DNA from: Rhodopirellula baltica SH 1
GTDB lineage: Bacteria; Planctomycetota; Planctomycetia; Pirellulales; Pirellulaceae
Direction: 5' to 3'
NCBI RefSeq assembly: GCF_000196115.1
Contig: NC_005027.1
Coordinates: 310,001-374,000, forward strand
Length of the DNA: 64,000 nucleotides
Every line of letters starts with the position of its first letter. Positions within the stretch are counted from its first letter, which is position 1. The notes beneath the pieces were generated by a model. That model saw nothing but the letters and a program-made list of their open reading frames with translations. It was not told where the DNA came from and made no database searches. This document shows, in pieces, positions 33,157 to 43,261 of this stretch. The position numbers and the translations under genes are program-made.

Positions 33157-35523
33157 TTACACCAACACGGCAAAGTCCATCCCGCGAAGAGACTCTTCAC
33201 CGTTGCTGACTTGCACGCTGAGCGAACCACTACCAAGCACGGTGTACTCTTCTGATGTCGCCATCTGGATGGTGTACGATCCGGACTCAGCAAAGTCATT
33301 GAAGCGGTAGTTCCCACGTTCGTCAGTGATCGCGGTATCGACCACTTCGCCGTTGCTGTCAAGCAGTTCCACCATCACGCCAACCATCGGTTCGGCGCTG
33401 CTGTCATCCCGACGATCGCGCTGGCCAGGCCGGTTGCTGGACTGATCGCGAGCCAACAGATCCACATCCGAATCCGGCACGATCCCGGCGTCCCCGTCTC
33501 GAAGAAGCTGCCCACGGTTGTTGTTTTGTGGCGTCAACGGCTGCTGAGCAACCACCGAACCGGTAATCGTTGGTGAGAAGAAAAACACGTTTTCCTGCAA
33601 TGAATCAACGTTGGTGTTTCGAGCGATGATGTCACCCAACGAAGTGTTTTCAATGTCGCGGACTTCGCGATCAGTCATGGTGTTTTCGTACCAGAACCGA
33701 TCGCCATCACGAAGCCTTTCGAATTGATCCGCGATGATGGCTGTCGCGGTTTCGCCCAACGATCCATCCTCGGTATGGTCTTCCGCCAACAAGCCAACCC
33801 ACAGATCGATGTTGTTCACATCTCCGTACAAGGCTTCCAAATTGGCAGCTACGTCGGCATCACTGGTGATTTGATCGAATGAATCGACTGCTTCCAATCC
33901 ATACGCTTCTCGCGTCGAGTTGAAATCAGCCAATCCGTGATCGCGACCACGCTGAATGTTGAGCGATACCAGATCAAATCCGCCGGCTCCGGGAGGCCCG
34001 AACAAGAAGTTCCGCAGGCTATCGACCACCTCCAAATCCACTTCTTGTGACAAGGTCGACGCGGCATATTTCAACAGTGGGTCGATTCCGGTGTCTTCTA
34101 ATAAACCCGGTTGAAAAAAGGCATTGGCGAGGGCAATCGACTCGGCCGTCTCGTTGCCATCGTCGTCAACGAATCGGAATTCTTCATTGAGCGTCGTGTG
34201 ACCAAACCGGAACGCGGCAGTCGAGAATTCATTAGCAATCGATGGGTCGACGGTTGAGTCGTACCCGGTGTATTCCGCGATCGCGTTTTCACCCAACAAT
34301 GCGGGCAAATATTCGTTCAACGTGATCGACTGCATCTGCGCGATGACGGTTGCCCGAGCTTGTTGGTAGATCTCCTCATCACTGAGCGAAGGATCTTCCG
34401 CAGAGATTTCATCCGCCAATCGGTTGTGTTCTCGCAAGAACAACGCGTGCATGGATGTCAGCACAACGTTCTCGGCCGCACGAATGTCACCCGCCAGCAG
34501 TCCGTCGTTTTCATCCGTTGGCAACAATCCGTCGTCCGTAATCAGCAAACGCCCACCGACGAACTCACGCAGTGCATCGGCGGTTTCTTGATCGCTGCCA
34601 TAAACTTGCGAACCATCAATCCAAGCCGTGATCGCGTTGACTTGTTCAGCCGGATTGTCGACGGAAGTTCCTGTTCCTTCCGCGAAATCGGAGCGTGTCA
34701 AACCAATCGTGGCTTCGCCCGTGTTGAATGGGTCGAAGTAGGCGTCACCTGCGGGTACATCAATGTCAAACGATTCCCCATCGACGTCAGGTGACAAAGA
34801 CAAGTCGATGTCATGATCGATGAATTGGCCCCACGCGAAAACGAATGAGCTCAGATCGCGATTGTTTGTGGTTCCATCGGGGTCCGCCGCGGCCAACGCG
34901 TTGCTGATCTCACGTGCACTTGGTCGGTCTTCACCACTGGGTTCTGAGATACCGTCGGCATAGTCATTCTCAGCGACCCGCAGTAGCTCCGTATCAGTCG
35001 ATCCAAGCTCAGGATTCTCCACGTTGTTGCCTGTTCCATCGATCGATCGGACTTCGTCGGCAACGGTATCCGTTTCATCAGGATTGTCAGGACGATCCTG
35101 CGGCTGATCATGACCACCGTGGAAGTCGCGATCGCGGTTGAGTCGATTGATCACCATCAATGCATCGAGCGCCGTATCACGACCATCGTTGTTGACATCC
35201 GTCATCCGGCCACGGGAAGGACGTGATTGATTGACGCGTTGACCTTCCGAACCCGCGCCATCGGCTCCCTGCAATTGGGAACTGAATCCGCTCACCCCGT
35301 CACTGTTCATCTGGTTAATGATCGCCAACGCGTCGATCGCAGACACCTGACCGTCTTCGTTGACGTCTTCTGGAAAAGCTTCATTGTGGAACAAATTGGC
35401 GGCCAGCAATTTCCTCGTTTCCAGCGTCTCGGTCCGCAATCGACGCCGCTGCGAACTTCGCCGCCGATTCTTTGAACGAGATGATTGGTGGCCTCCGATC
35501 CAACGATTCCAGAACTTTGTCAT
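33157..35523 (-). CDS. Dockerin-bearing animal-type heme peroxidase, cell-surface
   Basis: 788 aa from ATG 35523. The basic N-terminus runs into RTETLETRKLLA (residues 31-41), a planctomycete LEPR-type export motif. Two dockerin-like calcium loops follow: DVNEDGQVSAIDALAIINQM near 53 and DVNNDGRDTALDALMVINRL near 109. The peroxidase domain shows the distal FAWGQFIDHD (His237 with adjacent calcium Asp), an Arg in LFLREHNR (364) and the proximal FRFGHT (His442), so it looks catalytically complete. The C-terminus carries an SdrD-B/carboxypeptidase-regulatory-like fold (VELLDSNGEVVDTAITDERG). Probably an extracellular or surface peroxidase; substrate unknown. It is convergent with the kinase gene (10 bases). 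Confidence 0.88.
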   Translation of the reverse strand: MTKFWNRWIGGHQSSRSKNRRRSSQRRRLRTETLETRKLLAANLFHNEAFPEDVNEDGQVSAIDALAIINQMNSDGVSGFSSQLQGADGAGSEGQRVNQSRPSRGRMTDVNNDGRDTALDALMVINRLNRDRDFHGGHDQPQDRPDNPDETDTVADEVRSIDGTGNNVENPELGSTDTELLRVAENDYADGISEPSGEDRPSAREISNALAAADPDGTTNNRDLSSFVFAWGQFIDHDIDLSLSPDVDGESFDIDVPAGDAYFDPFNTGEATIGLTRSDFAEGTGTSVDNPAEQVNAITAWIDGSQVYGSDQETADALREFVGGRLLITDDGLLPTDENDGLLAGDIRAAENVVLTSMHALFLREHNRLADEISAEDPSLSDEEIYQQARATVIAQMQSITLNEYLPALLGENAIAEYTGYDSTVDPSIANEFSTAAFRFGHTTLNEEFRFVDDDGNETAESIALANAFFQPGLLEDTGIDPLLKYAASTLSQEVDLEVVDSLRNFLFGPPGAGGFDLVSLNIQRGRDHGLADFNSTREAYGLEAVDSFDQITSDADVAANLEALYGDVNNIDLWVGLLAEDHTEDGSLGETATAIIADQFERLRDGDRFWYENTMTDREVRDIENTSLGDIIARNTNVDSLQENVFFFSPTITGSVVAQQPLTPQNNNRGQLLRDGDAGIVPDSDVDLLARDQSSNRPGQRDRRDDSSAEPMVGVMVELLDSNGEVVDTAITDERGNYRFNDFAESGSYTIQMATSEEYTVLGSGSLSVQVSNGEESLRGMDFAVLV

Positions 35524-35782
35524 CGCGATACCCGTGCGGTTTTCAGAAGAGAAGAGAGAAGGGCAAGCCGCGTCAGCCGAAAGCGACACGCCTCTGCTTA
35601 CAGGTACGATTCGCGACACAATGCGCAACACTTCGGACGAGAAAATCCCCACAAATGTCGATGGACATTTTTTTGTTGCAAAAACTTTTCAAAATCGTCC
35701 TCCATTCCTTGGCCCGGTCGCCCCACCGACGACGCATTGGGTTTCAGAACAATCTGAAGTCGATCCACCCCCGAGCCGCCCC

Positions 35783-36430
35783 ATGTCCATTCATACACTT
35801 GATCCGTCTTCCACGGATGGCTCCGTCGAGCGGCGCATTGACGAAGTTCGACAAGGAAATCGTCAGTCGCTGGGGGACTTGCTGCAGATGTACCAGAGCT
35901 ATCTCAGCCTTCTGTCGCAGGCACAAATTGACGGCCGACTTCGTCGACGAATGAGCAGTTCCGATTTGGTGCAAGAAGCGATGTTGGCCGCACACCGCGA
36001 CTTCGATCAATTCCGAGGCAAAACCGAAGGAGAATGGTTGGCGTGGTTGCGGCAAATTCTCAGCAATTGCTTGAGTCATGCCATCGAAAGACACTTTCAC
36101 GCCAAGAAACGTGACCTTCGCCGCGAAGTCGCATTGGAATCAATGGCCAAACGACTTGATGACAGTATGGCGAGGCTGTCCCATTTCGTCACCGCCAAAG
36201 GCAACACACCCAGCGAGGACATGCACCAACGCGAGATGGCAGACGCGTTGTCGCTTCAGCTATCAAAGCTGAAAGACAAATACCGAGACGTGATCGTGTA
36301 CCGCAATTTGCAAGGACTGTCGTTTGAAGAGATTGGCAGCTTGATGGATATGAAAACAGGAACCGCTCGAATGACCTGGGTTCGTGCCATCGCGAAATTG
36401 AAAGAAGTTGCCACTCCGGTCAATCAGTGA
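35783..36430 (+). CDS. ECF-type sigma-70 factor
   Basis: 215 aa from ATG 35783; the frame extends upstream to about 35630 but the added residues are not sigma-like. Region 2: RRRMSSSDLVQEAMLAAHRDF and GEWLAWLRQILSNCLSHAIE. Region 4: LKDKYRDVIVYRNLQGLSFE with a terminal helix-turn-helix (IGSLMDMKTGTARMTWVRAI). It is divergent from the peroxidase gene by 259 bases and 67 bases upstream of a PQQ-propeller gene. Target genes are unknown; the divergent surface peroxidase and the nearby kinase are candidates by position only. Confidence 0.88.
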   Translation: MSIHTLDPSSTDGSVERRIDEVRQGNRQSLGDLLQMYQSYLSLLSQAQIDGRLRRRMSSSDLVQEAMLAAHRDFDQFRGKTEGEWLAWLRQILSNCLSHAIERHFHAKKRDLRREVALESMAKRLDDSMARLSHFVTAKGNTPSEDMHQREMADALSLQLSKLKDKYRDVIVYRNLQGLSFEEIGSLMDMKTGTARMTWVRAIAKLKEVATPVNQ

Positions 36431-36497
36431 GACATCCGGCCGTTGATTGACGACTTGTCCCCCTCCACTACTTCTCTTCTTGTCAAAAGGCTTTTCG

Positions 36498-37757
36498 GTG
36501 ACCCGATTCCTAGTCGCATTCGTTTGCTTGTTCGCAACATTGAATCAATCCCGCGCCGGAGATTGGCCCGAATTCCTCGGCCCCGCCGGAACCGCACACT
36601 CCAACGAAGTCGTTCCGACCAACTGGAACGAATCAACCAATTTGGCCTGGAAGGTGGATCTGCCAGGAAGTGGATCTTCCAGCCCGATCATTGTCGGCAA
36701 CCGAATCATCATGACGTGCTATGTCGCCGAGGGTGCCACACCCAAGCGACAAGTGCTGTGCTTCGACAAGAGCACGGGCAAGCCACTCTGGTCTGCTGAC
36801 TTTCCAATCGACTACCGCGAAGACGGTTACCAGGGTTACATCACCGAACATGGTTACGCCAGCAACACTCCGGTGACCGACGGAGAGAACGTTTTTGTCT
36901 TTCTCGGCAAAGGCGGTGTTCATTGTCTCGATTTCAACGGCCGAAAAATTTGGAGCGTCGACGTTGGGAAAGAATCCAGCAACCGTCGTTGGGGCTCCGC
37001 AGCCAGCTTGGTCATGTTTGAGAACATGGTCATCGTGAACGCTGCGGAAGAATCCAGCGCCATCATGGCGTTGGACAAAAACACCGGAGAGGAACTTTGG
37101 CGTCAGGAAGCCGGCATGCTGGAGTTGACCTACGGAACACCTCGCGTGGCAACAACCGCCGGTGGCGATGCCGAATTGGTGATCAGCGTGCCCTCTGAAA
37201 TCTGGTCGCTCAACCCCAGGACCGGCAAACTGAATTGGTTCGCCGAATCGCCAATGACCGGCAATGTGTCGCCCTCGGTCATCGTTGACGGCGACACCGT
37301 TTACAGCTTCGGTGGATACCGCGCGTCCGGTAGCATCGCGGTTCGAGTTGGCGGTGATGATGACGTGACCGACTCTCACGTGCTCTGGACCAACCGATCG
37401 AGTTCCTACGTTGCGACACCGTTATTGCACGAGGACCGGTTTTACTGGATCGACGACCGGGGAATCGCCTACTGCACGTCAGCCAAAGACGGCGAAGTCA
37501 TCTATCGTGAACGGGTGAACAATCTCGAGAGCGGGCGGCCTGTCTACGCCTCACCAGTCCTCATCGGTGACCACATCTATGTGGTTACTCGTCGAAGTGG
37601 AACCGTGGTCTATCGACCGGGCGACTCGTTCACGCCGATCGCACAGAACAAGTTCGAATCTGATGACTCGGACTTCAACGCGTCTCCCGCCGTTTCAGAT
37701 GGCAAACTCTATTTACGGAGCGATCAATCACTCTATTGCCTTTCCCAAGACGACTAG
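36498..37757 (+). CDS. Exported PQQ-binding-like beta-propeller protein
   Basis: 419 aa from GTG 36498, preceded by AAAGG with good spacing; this start gives the signal peptide TRFLVAFVCLFATLNQSRA. Propeller repeats: WKVDLPGSGSSSPIIVGNRI, CFDKSTGKPLWSADFPID, ALDKNTGEELWRQEAG, ASPVLIGDHIYVVTRRSGTV. It is similar in plan to the protein at 23558. No catalytic or heme residues were seen. It could be transcribed with the sigma gene 67 bases upstream. Confidence 0.85.
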   Translation: MTRFLVAFVCLFATLNQSRAGDWPEFLGPAGTAHSNEVVPTNWNESTNLAWKVDLPGSGSSSPIIVGNRIIMTCYVAEGATPKRQVLCFDKSTGKPLWSADFPIDYREDGYQGYITEHGYASNTPVTDGENVFVFLGKGGVHCLDFNGRKIWSVDVGKESSNRRWGSAASLVMFENMVIVNAAEESSAIMALDKNTGEELWRQEAGMLELTYGTPRVATTAGGDAELVISVPSEIWSLNPRTGKLNWFAESPMTGNVSPSVIVDGDTVYSFGGYRASGSIAVRVGGDDDVTDSHVLWTNRSSSYVATPLLHEDRFYWIDDRGIAYCTSAKDGEVIYRERVNNLESGRPVYASPVLIGDHIYVVTRRSGTVVYRPGDSFTPIAQNKFESDDSDFNASPAVSDGKLYLRSDQSLYCLSQDD

Positions 37758-37953
37758 CCTTTCGTGTGATCGTATCCGCTCAAAACCGCTGAACCTCCCC
37801 GGCAGTTTTTCGGGTGAGCCTTCCGCCCGAAAGTTTGCAGAAGAGTAGGATGTATGTCTGAAATTCACAAACTGGTAGCATGCTGCTTGGGCACGATTGT
37901 TCGTCGCTTCCCTGACGAACAACGTAAATTGGCGGCATGCGAAACGAGAGCCG

Positions 37954-40900
37954 ATGATGGAGGAAGATCGATCCGCAATTTTGATTGCCGAAAGCAATGA
38001 CCAACGACGAGCACACCTGAAACAGGTCCTCGATCGCCAACACGATTTGGTCACGGTGGATGGCGGCAAATCGGCATGGCAACAACTGACCCAAGGACGC
38101 TTTGACGCCGTCGTTGCTGGCTTTGATCTTCGCGAAGTTTCCGGCGTCAAACTACTCGCTCAAACTCGTGCCCACGCCGAACTTCGCGGCGTACCTTTCG
38201 TGTTGGTCGCGGATGAAGCCAGCCCGATCGATCCGACAACTTGGCAGCAAGTCTTTGAGTTTGGTCGCAGCGACATTCTGTGCTCTCCGATCAACGAACA
38301 CGAACTGCTAGCTCGAGTTGACTCGATCATTCGACGAGCGAGGGTGAAAAACGAATCGGCTGACATGCTGCAACGTCAGAAGTCTCGGTTGCAAATGGCA
38401 CTGCTGGCTTCACGAATGGTTGCCGTCGAATGGGACATCTCGGCCGACACGGTTCTTTATTCCGAAAATGCGATTGAGATCTTTGGAATCAAGTCGTTGT
38501 CCGATCACGCGACTGGTCCAACCGCTCGGAAACTCGTTCATCCAGACGATATCGATACGGTCGAGAAGACCATCCGAAACACGCTGCAAGGTTCTCGCGA
38601 ATTTCAGACTCAGTTTCGGATCATTCGGCCCGACAATGGCGAGATCGTTTGGATCGAGGAACGCGGGTATGTCGCAACTGACGCCTCAGGAAAACCTACC
38701 AAACTGATCGCCGTCGCGGTGGATATCACCGCAAGACGCAATGCCGAACAAGCGATCCAGGAACGAGAGCACTACCTGCAAGCGATTTTTGACACGACAC
38801 CAGAATGTATCAAGGTTGTGAAGTCCGACGGCACGCTCACACAGATGAACGCGGCGGGCCTGAAAATGATCGAAGCGAACCCGACCGCCAATGTTGCGGG
38901 TAACTCAGTCTACGAGTTGATCGCCCCCGAATTCCTTGATTGCTTTCGTGAGTTCAATGAGCGAGTTTGCAGTGGCCACAGTGGCGTCTTGGAATTCGAC
39001 ATCATCGGTTTGCGAGGCAGTCGCCGACACATGGAAACCCATGCGGTGCCGCTTTCACTGACAAGTGGCGAAACCGTCCAGTTGGCGGTCACACGCGATA
39101 TCACCGAACGCAAGCGATCCGAAGCCACCCTTCGCGAGAACGAACGACGATTTCGAGCACTCACTCAGGCGACATCCGACATCGTGTTTCGGATGAATGC
39201 GGATTGGAGCGAAATGGGCATGTTGGAAGGGCGTGCCTTTATCGATAGCACAACCGAACCGAGTCGTTCCTGGTTGGATCACTACTTTCACCCCGACGAT
39301 CAAACCGAAGTTCGAAAGGTTGTCCAAAATTCTGTTGAAAAGCAATCGTTCTACGAACTGGAACACCGCGTCATTCGGATCGATGGAACACTCGGGTGGA
39401 TGCACAGTCGAGCGGTCCCGATTCTGGATGACGCCGGCAATGTCGTTGAATGGTTTGGTGCCGGCACTGATGTGACCGAAAGAAAGCAGAGCGAAGAGTT
39501 TCAGCATCGCGCCACGCAAACGCTCCTTACCGTGATCGAGCAATCCCCTCTGGGAATTTACTTGGTCGACGGCGACTTCAAGATCGCACAAGTCAGTTTG
39601 GGAGCGGGCCCCGCATTCCAGAACGTCCAACCGGTCATCGGGCGAGACTTTGAAGAAGTCATGCACACGATCTGGCCGCCTGAATTTGCCAGTGAAGCCG
39701 TTCGGATCTTCCGGCACACACTGAAAACCGGCGAACCGTATGTTTCACCGGGACTGACGGAAAAACGCAAGGACTTGGGCGAAACAGAATCCTACGAGTG
39801 GCAAGTCAATCGCATCACTTTGGCCGACGGCAGCTACGGTGTGGTCTGCTATTTCTTTGACACCACACGTCTGCAACAAGCCGCGGACGCTCTGCGTGAG
39901 AGCGAGGTTCGATTCCGAATGCTCGCCGACAACATGTCACAACTGGCTTGGACCTGCTGCGACCTGGGCGAGTGCAATTGGTACAACCAACGCTGGTACG
40001 AATACACCGGTTGCACTTTTGAGGAAATGCAAGGTTGGGGTTGGCGACAGGTTCACCATCCCGATCACGTCGATCGAGTGGTCGAACGGATCCAGCGTGC
40101 CGCTACCGCCGGCGAGGTTTGGGAAGACACCTTCCCGCTCAAAGGTCGAGACGGTCAGTACCGTTGGTTCCTCTCACGTGCTGTCCCCATTCGTGACGAA
40201 GAAGGCACGATCGTGCGGTGGTTCGGAACCAACACCGACGTCAACGAATTGCGTGAGACGCAGCAATTGCTCCACGACGCCGATCGTCGCAAGGACGAAT
40301 TCCTGGCCATGCTCGCGCACGAGCTACGCAATCCCTTGGCTCCGATCCGAAGTGGATTGGATCTTCTCGCAATCGCGGATGATGACGAACACCGCGATGT
40401 CGTTCGAGTGATGCAGGAACAGGTGACCCACGTCGTGCGGTTGGTCGATGACCTCCTCGATGTTTCGCGAATCATGCGAGGCAAAGTTGAACTTCGCAAG
40501 GAACGGATTGAGTTTCAATCGACGGTTCGAAAAGCCATCGATGCGGTCCGCGATGTGATTGAATCTCACGGGCATTCGCTCACGATCACTCTGCCGGAAA
40601 AGACGGTTTGGTTGGAAGCGGATCCGGTTCGTATCGTTCAGGTACTCGAAAACCTTCTCAGCAATGCGACGAAGTACATGGACGGAAGCGGAGCGATTGA
40701 ACTGTCTGCATCCGTGAAGAATGAGTCTTTGTTCATTCAGATCAAAGACGAAGGGATCGGCATCGACCAGGAATTCCTCCCGAACATCTTTGAGCTGTTC
40801 GCCCAATCCGATCGCTCCCTCGACCGTTCCAAGGGTGGCCTGGGAATTGGGCTGACGCTTGTCAAACAACTCCTTGAGATGCACGGCGGGAATATCCATG

Positions 40901-41409
40901 CCGAAAGCGACGGTCTCGGCAAAGGCAGCAGCTTCCACATCGAACTGCCGATTGCCTCGCCTCCCGAACCCAATCAAAATGTTCCGCTGGAACTGCAAAG
41001 TGACGGTCAAACACGCCGAATCGCGGTGATCGATGACAATCGGGGTGCAGTCCTACTGCTCTCAAAACTGTTTGAAAAACTCGGTGCTCACGAAGTGCAC
41101 ACTGCTAACGATGGCGAAGCAGCACTGAAACTGATTCGTGAAGTGCATCCCGAGATCGTCCTGTTGGACATCGGGTTGCCTAGTTTGAGTGGCTATGAAG
41201 TCGCCGCTGCGATCCGGCAAGATCCTCAGTTCGATGACATTTTGATGGTGGCGCTGACTGGGTATGGACAGGATCAAGATCGATTGAAGAGCGAGGCCGC
41301 CGGCTTTGACGAGCATCTGGTCAAGCCTCCTTCGATTGATCAAATGCGGTTTGTGCTAGCACACCCAAAGCTCAAACCATCCGGCAAAGGCAACGGCGGC
41401 CAATCCTAA
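37954..41409 (+). CDS. Hybrid histidine kinase: pseudo-receiver, multiple PAS, HisKA-HATPase, receiver
   Basis: 1151 aa from ATG 37954 behind GAGAG (ATG 37957 is possible). Order: an N-terminal receiver-like domain (about 1-125) whose phospho-acceptor position reads AVVAGFDL (Gly for Asp) and whose conserved Lys is Ser (LCSPIN), so it is probably not phosphorylated; about five PAS/PAC modules (e.g. VVKSDGTLTQMNAAGLKM, GECNWYNQRWYEYTG); HisKA with H789 in LAHELRNPLAPI; HATPase_c (VLENLLSNATKY, GGLGIGLTLVKQLLEMHGG); and a C-terminal receiver with Asp1072 in IVLLDIGLP and the conserved Lys in HLVKPP. No transmembrane segment, so a soluble sensor. No partner regulator is adjacent; the signal is unknown. 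Confidence 0.92.
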   Translation: MMEEDRSAILIAESNDQRRAHLKQVLDRQHDLVTVDGGKSAWQQLTQGRFDAVVAGFDLREVSGVKLLAQTRAHAELRGVPFVLVADEASPIDPTTWQQVFEFGRSDILCSPINEHELLARVDSIIRRARVKNESADMLQRQKSRLQMALLASRMVAVEWDISADTVLYSENAIEIFGIKSLSDHATGPTARKLVHPDDIDTVEKTIRNTLQGSREFQTQFRIIRPDNGEIVWIEERGYVATDASGKPTKLIAVAVDITARRNAEQAIQEREHYLQAIFDTTPECIKVVKSDGTLTQMNAAGLKMIEANPTANVAGNSVYELIAPEFLDCFREFNERVCSGHSGVLEFDIIGLRGSRRHMETHAVPLSLTSGETVQLAVTRDITERKRSEATLRENERRFRALTQATSDIVFRMNADWSEMGMLEGRAFIDSTTEPSRSWLDHYFHPDDQTEVRKVVQNSVEKQSFYELEHRVIRIDGTLGWMHSRAVPILDDAGNVVEWFGAGTDVTERKQSEEFQHRATQTLLTVIEQSPLGIYLVDGDFKIAQVSLGAGPAFQNVQPVIGRDFEEVMHTIWPPEFASEAVRIFRHTLKTGEPYVSPGLTEKRKDLGETESYEWQVNRITLADGSYGVVCYFFDTTRLQQAADALRESEVRFRMLADNMSQLAWTCCDLGECNWYNQRWYEYTGCTFEEMQGWGWRQVHHPDHVDRVVERIQRAATAGEVWEDTFPLKGRDGQYRWFLSRAVPIRDEEGTIVRWFGTNTDVNELRETQQLLHDADRRKDEFLAMLAHELRNPLAPIRSGLDLLAIADDDEHRDVVRVMQEQVTHVVRLVDDLLDVSRIMRGKVELRKERIEFQSTVRKAIDAVRDVIESHGHSLTITLPEKTVWLEADPVRIVQVLENLLSNATKYMDGSGAIELSASVKNESLFIQIKDEGIGIDQEFLPNIFELFAQSDRSLDRSKGGLGIGLTLVKQLLEMHGGNIHAESDGLGKGSSFHIELPIASPPEPNQNVPLELQSDGQTRRIAVIDDNRGAVLLLSKLFEKLGAHEVHTANDGEAALKLIREVHPEIVLLDIGLPSLSGYEVAAAIRQDPQFDDILMVALTGYGQDQDRLKSEAAGFDEHLVKPPSIDQMRFVLAHPKLKPSGKGNGGQS

Positions 41410-41467
41410 CAGGACCACGTCGCGTTGGATGAATATCACCTTGAATTGTTGGCACCTGCATTCGCAT

Positions 41468-41537
41468 GAACCGTTTCGGTGAAAGCTTCCAGCCTGTGTT
41501 CCGCGTAGTCGCAGGCTGGAAGACCATGCCACGGTTC
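41468..41537. repeat. Nested 70-base palindromic structure between convergent genes
   Basis: An inner perfect 11-bp inverted repeat (41486-41496 with 41512-41522) is nested inside an outer 7-bp pair (GAACCGT 41468-41474 with ACGGTTC 41531-41537). It lies between the stop of the histidine kinase (41409) and the stop of the minus-strand gene at 41560. There is no T run. It may be a REP-type element or serve both genes as a transcription end. Confidence 0.65.
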
Positions 41538-41559
41538 CTCCATGAAAGCCAACCAAACC

Positions 41560-43140
41560 TCACTCCGTTTCAACTGGTTCGTAGAGCGGTAGATGTCGGT
41601 AGTAGACCTCCAGGCAATAGATCGACAGACACGTTGTGTACAACCGCCCGGCGTAGCTTCCCCAAGCATCGCCAGTGGGTGACCAACTCCCACGCTCTCG
41701 ACCTTGTTTCTCTTGACGTGCCGGCAGCGTCGCTTTCATCTTTTCGTTCCATTGTTTCCACAATGGTCCACCGTAATGATGCAACGCTTGGGTCGCGTAG
41801 TACCAGTAGTAGACATCGGCTTCTCTGGTGTTGATGGGATGATTCTCTACCAGAGATCCCAAGCTTTGCACCATTCCCGGCATGTTGCGATGCCGACCGA
41901 GGTACTGATGGCACAAGACGCCTTCCGCAGTCATCGAGGGACTGGCGGCGACGTTTGGCATGTAGGAATAGCCTCCTGAGTAGCCCTGGCTGACTGAATC
42001 GAAGTAGCGTTCAATCTTGGGCCAGATAGAGGGATCGACCTCCAATCCGCCAGCATCGCCGCTCTTCAGGCCCATGACGAACCATCCGGTGACCGATGTA
42101 TCACTGTCTCGTCGAGGTTGATAGCGCCAACCGCCTTGTCGAGACTGCGACGCGACGGCGAAATCACATGCCGATTGCGAGTAGGGACGAATCCACGAAT
42201 CGCCGGTCATCGCGTACAGTTCGCAAAGCACAATCGTTGCTTGGGCTTGCGAGTACATTCGTTCGTGGCCCATCGTCGATCCCGCCAGAAAGCCTTGGTC
42301 GTCTTGATTGGCCACCAACCATCGTGCCGCTCGCAACAACTCTCTCTGGTACTGACCACCACGGTGTGTGCTTCCAGCGCCCATGAAGGCGAGCATGGCC
42401 ATCGCTGTCGCACTGATTTGGTTCTCGCCGCGAGCACCGTTGGCATACGGCCCGTGCAAACTCCAACTGCCGTTGCGAAGTTGCTGACGCTTCAACCACA
42501 CCAAGCCCGCTGCAACAGCGTCTTCGGTCGTCTCGTCGCCTCCGTAAATCCTCAGCAGACGTTCCTTCATCGTCCCGGATCGCCCCTGGAACATCTTGTT
42601 CGACTTGTCCAATTGGCCCGTCGAAGCAACCACCGGATCAAAAAGACTGGCATCCAACTTTGGCACCAGCGAGAACATCTCGGCTTCCGCGTCGATCACG
42701 TCGATCGAGACCAACTGTGTGGTGGCAATTCGCTCTTCTTCCATGGAACGTTCGAACGATTCCAACGGTGCCGCAGCGGCGATGGTGAACTCGGCCAATT
42801 CCATGCTGGAGCTTTCAGACGATTGCCGAAACAGCAATTCGATTTGTCCGACCTTGCTCGTCGAGCGTCCGATCAAAGCCAACACAAGCAGCAAGGTCAG
42901 ATGAACGACCATGCTGACCAACCACGACGGCATCTCCGTCAGCGTTTCGCGTCCCCAGATTCGTAACCGAGATATGAGTGCGTGAAAAGATCGAGGATTT
43001 TCTTCAGAACTCTGATCCTGCTCGGCACCCTGTGGCGATGCCGGTCGAGTTGACTCGCTCCATCGAGGCGATCGCGATGCACGCTCCCGTGATGGAGCGG
43101 GATTTCGCAACTTCGATATGGCGACAGATGACACGAACAT
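41560..43140 (-). CDS. Membrane protein with prenyltransferase/squalene-oxidase repeats
   Basis: 526 aa from ATG 43140, which has GGAAG upstream; ATG 43170 is also in frame. A hydrophilic, Ser/Arg-rich head of about 65 residues precedes one transmembrane segment (MVVHLTLLLVLALIG). The C-terminal ~320 residues contain alpha/alpha-barrel repeats of the prenyltransferase/squalene-hopene cyclase type: GLVWLKRQQLRNGSWSLHGP, ARWLVANQDDQGFLAGSTMG, FAVASQSRQGGWRYQPRRDS, with C-terminal GSWSPTGDAWGSYAGRLYTT. The DxDD cyclase motif is not evident, so a hopanoid-cyclase role is not supported. Planctomycetes encode many such proteins of unknown function. Confidence 0.75.
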   Translation of the reverse strand: MFVSSVAISKLRNPAPSRERASRSPRWSESTRPASPQGAEQDQSSEENPRSFHALISRLRIWGRETLTEMPSWLVSMVVHLTLLLVLALIGRSTSKVGQIELLFRQSSESSSMELAEFTIAAAAPLESFERSMEEERIATTQLVSIDVIDAEAEMFSLVPKLDASLFDPVVASTGQLDKSNKMFQGRSGTMKERLLRIYGGDETTEDAVAAGLVWLKRQQLRNGSWSLHGPYANGARGENQISATAMAMLAFMGAGSTHRGGQYQRELLRAARWLVANQDDQGFLAGSTMGHERMYSQAQATIVLCELYAMTGDSWIRPYSQSACDFAVASQSRQGGWRYQPRRDSDTSVTGWFVMGLKSGDAGGLEVDPSIWPKIERYFDSVSQGYSGGYSYMPNVAASPSMTAEGVLCHQYLGRHRNMPGMVQSLGSLVENHPINTREADVYYWYYATQALHHYGGPLWKQWNEKMKATLPARQEKQGRERGSWSPTGDAWGSYAGRLYTTCLSIYCLEVYYRHLPLYEPVETE

Positions 43141-43261
43141 GAAAAGGCTTCCAAGAAAAGAAGGCCTCAACCATCCGTATCACGCGGTCAATTGGTTCAC
43201 GCCCCTGTGTACAAGGGCGTTTTCAACAGCGGAATGTCACACACGCTTGTCACTGCGATTT

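Noticed and set aside
41560..43140. Squalene-hopene cyclase
   Set aside because: The repeats are present but no DxDD catalytic motif was found and there is an N-terminal membrane anchor.
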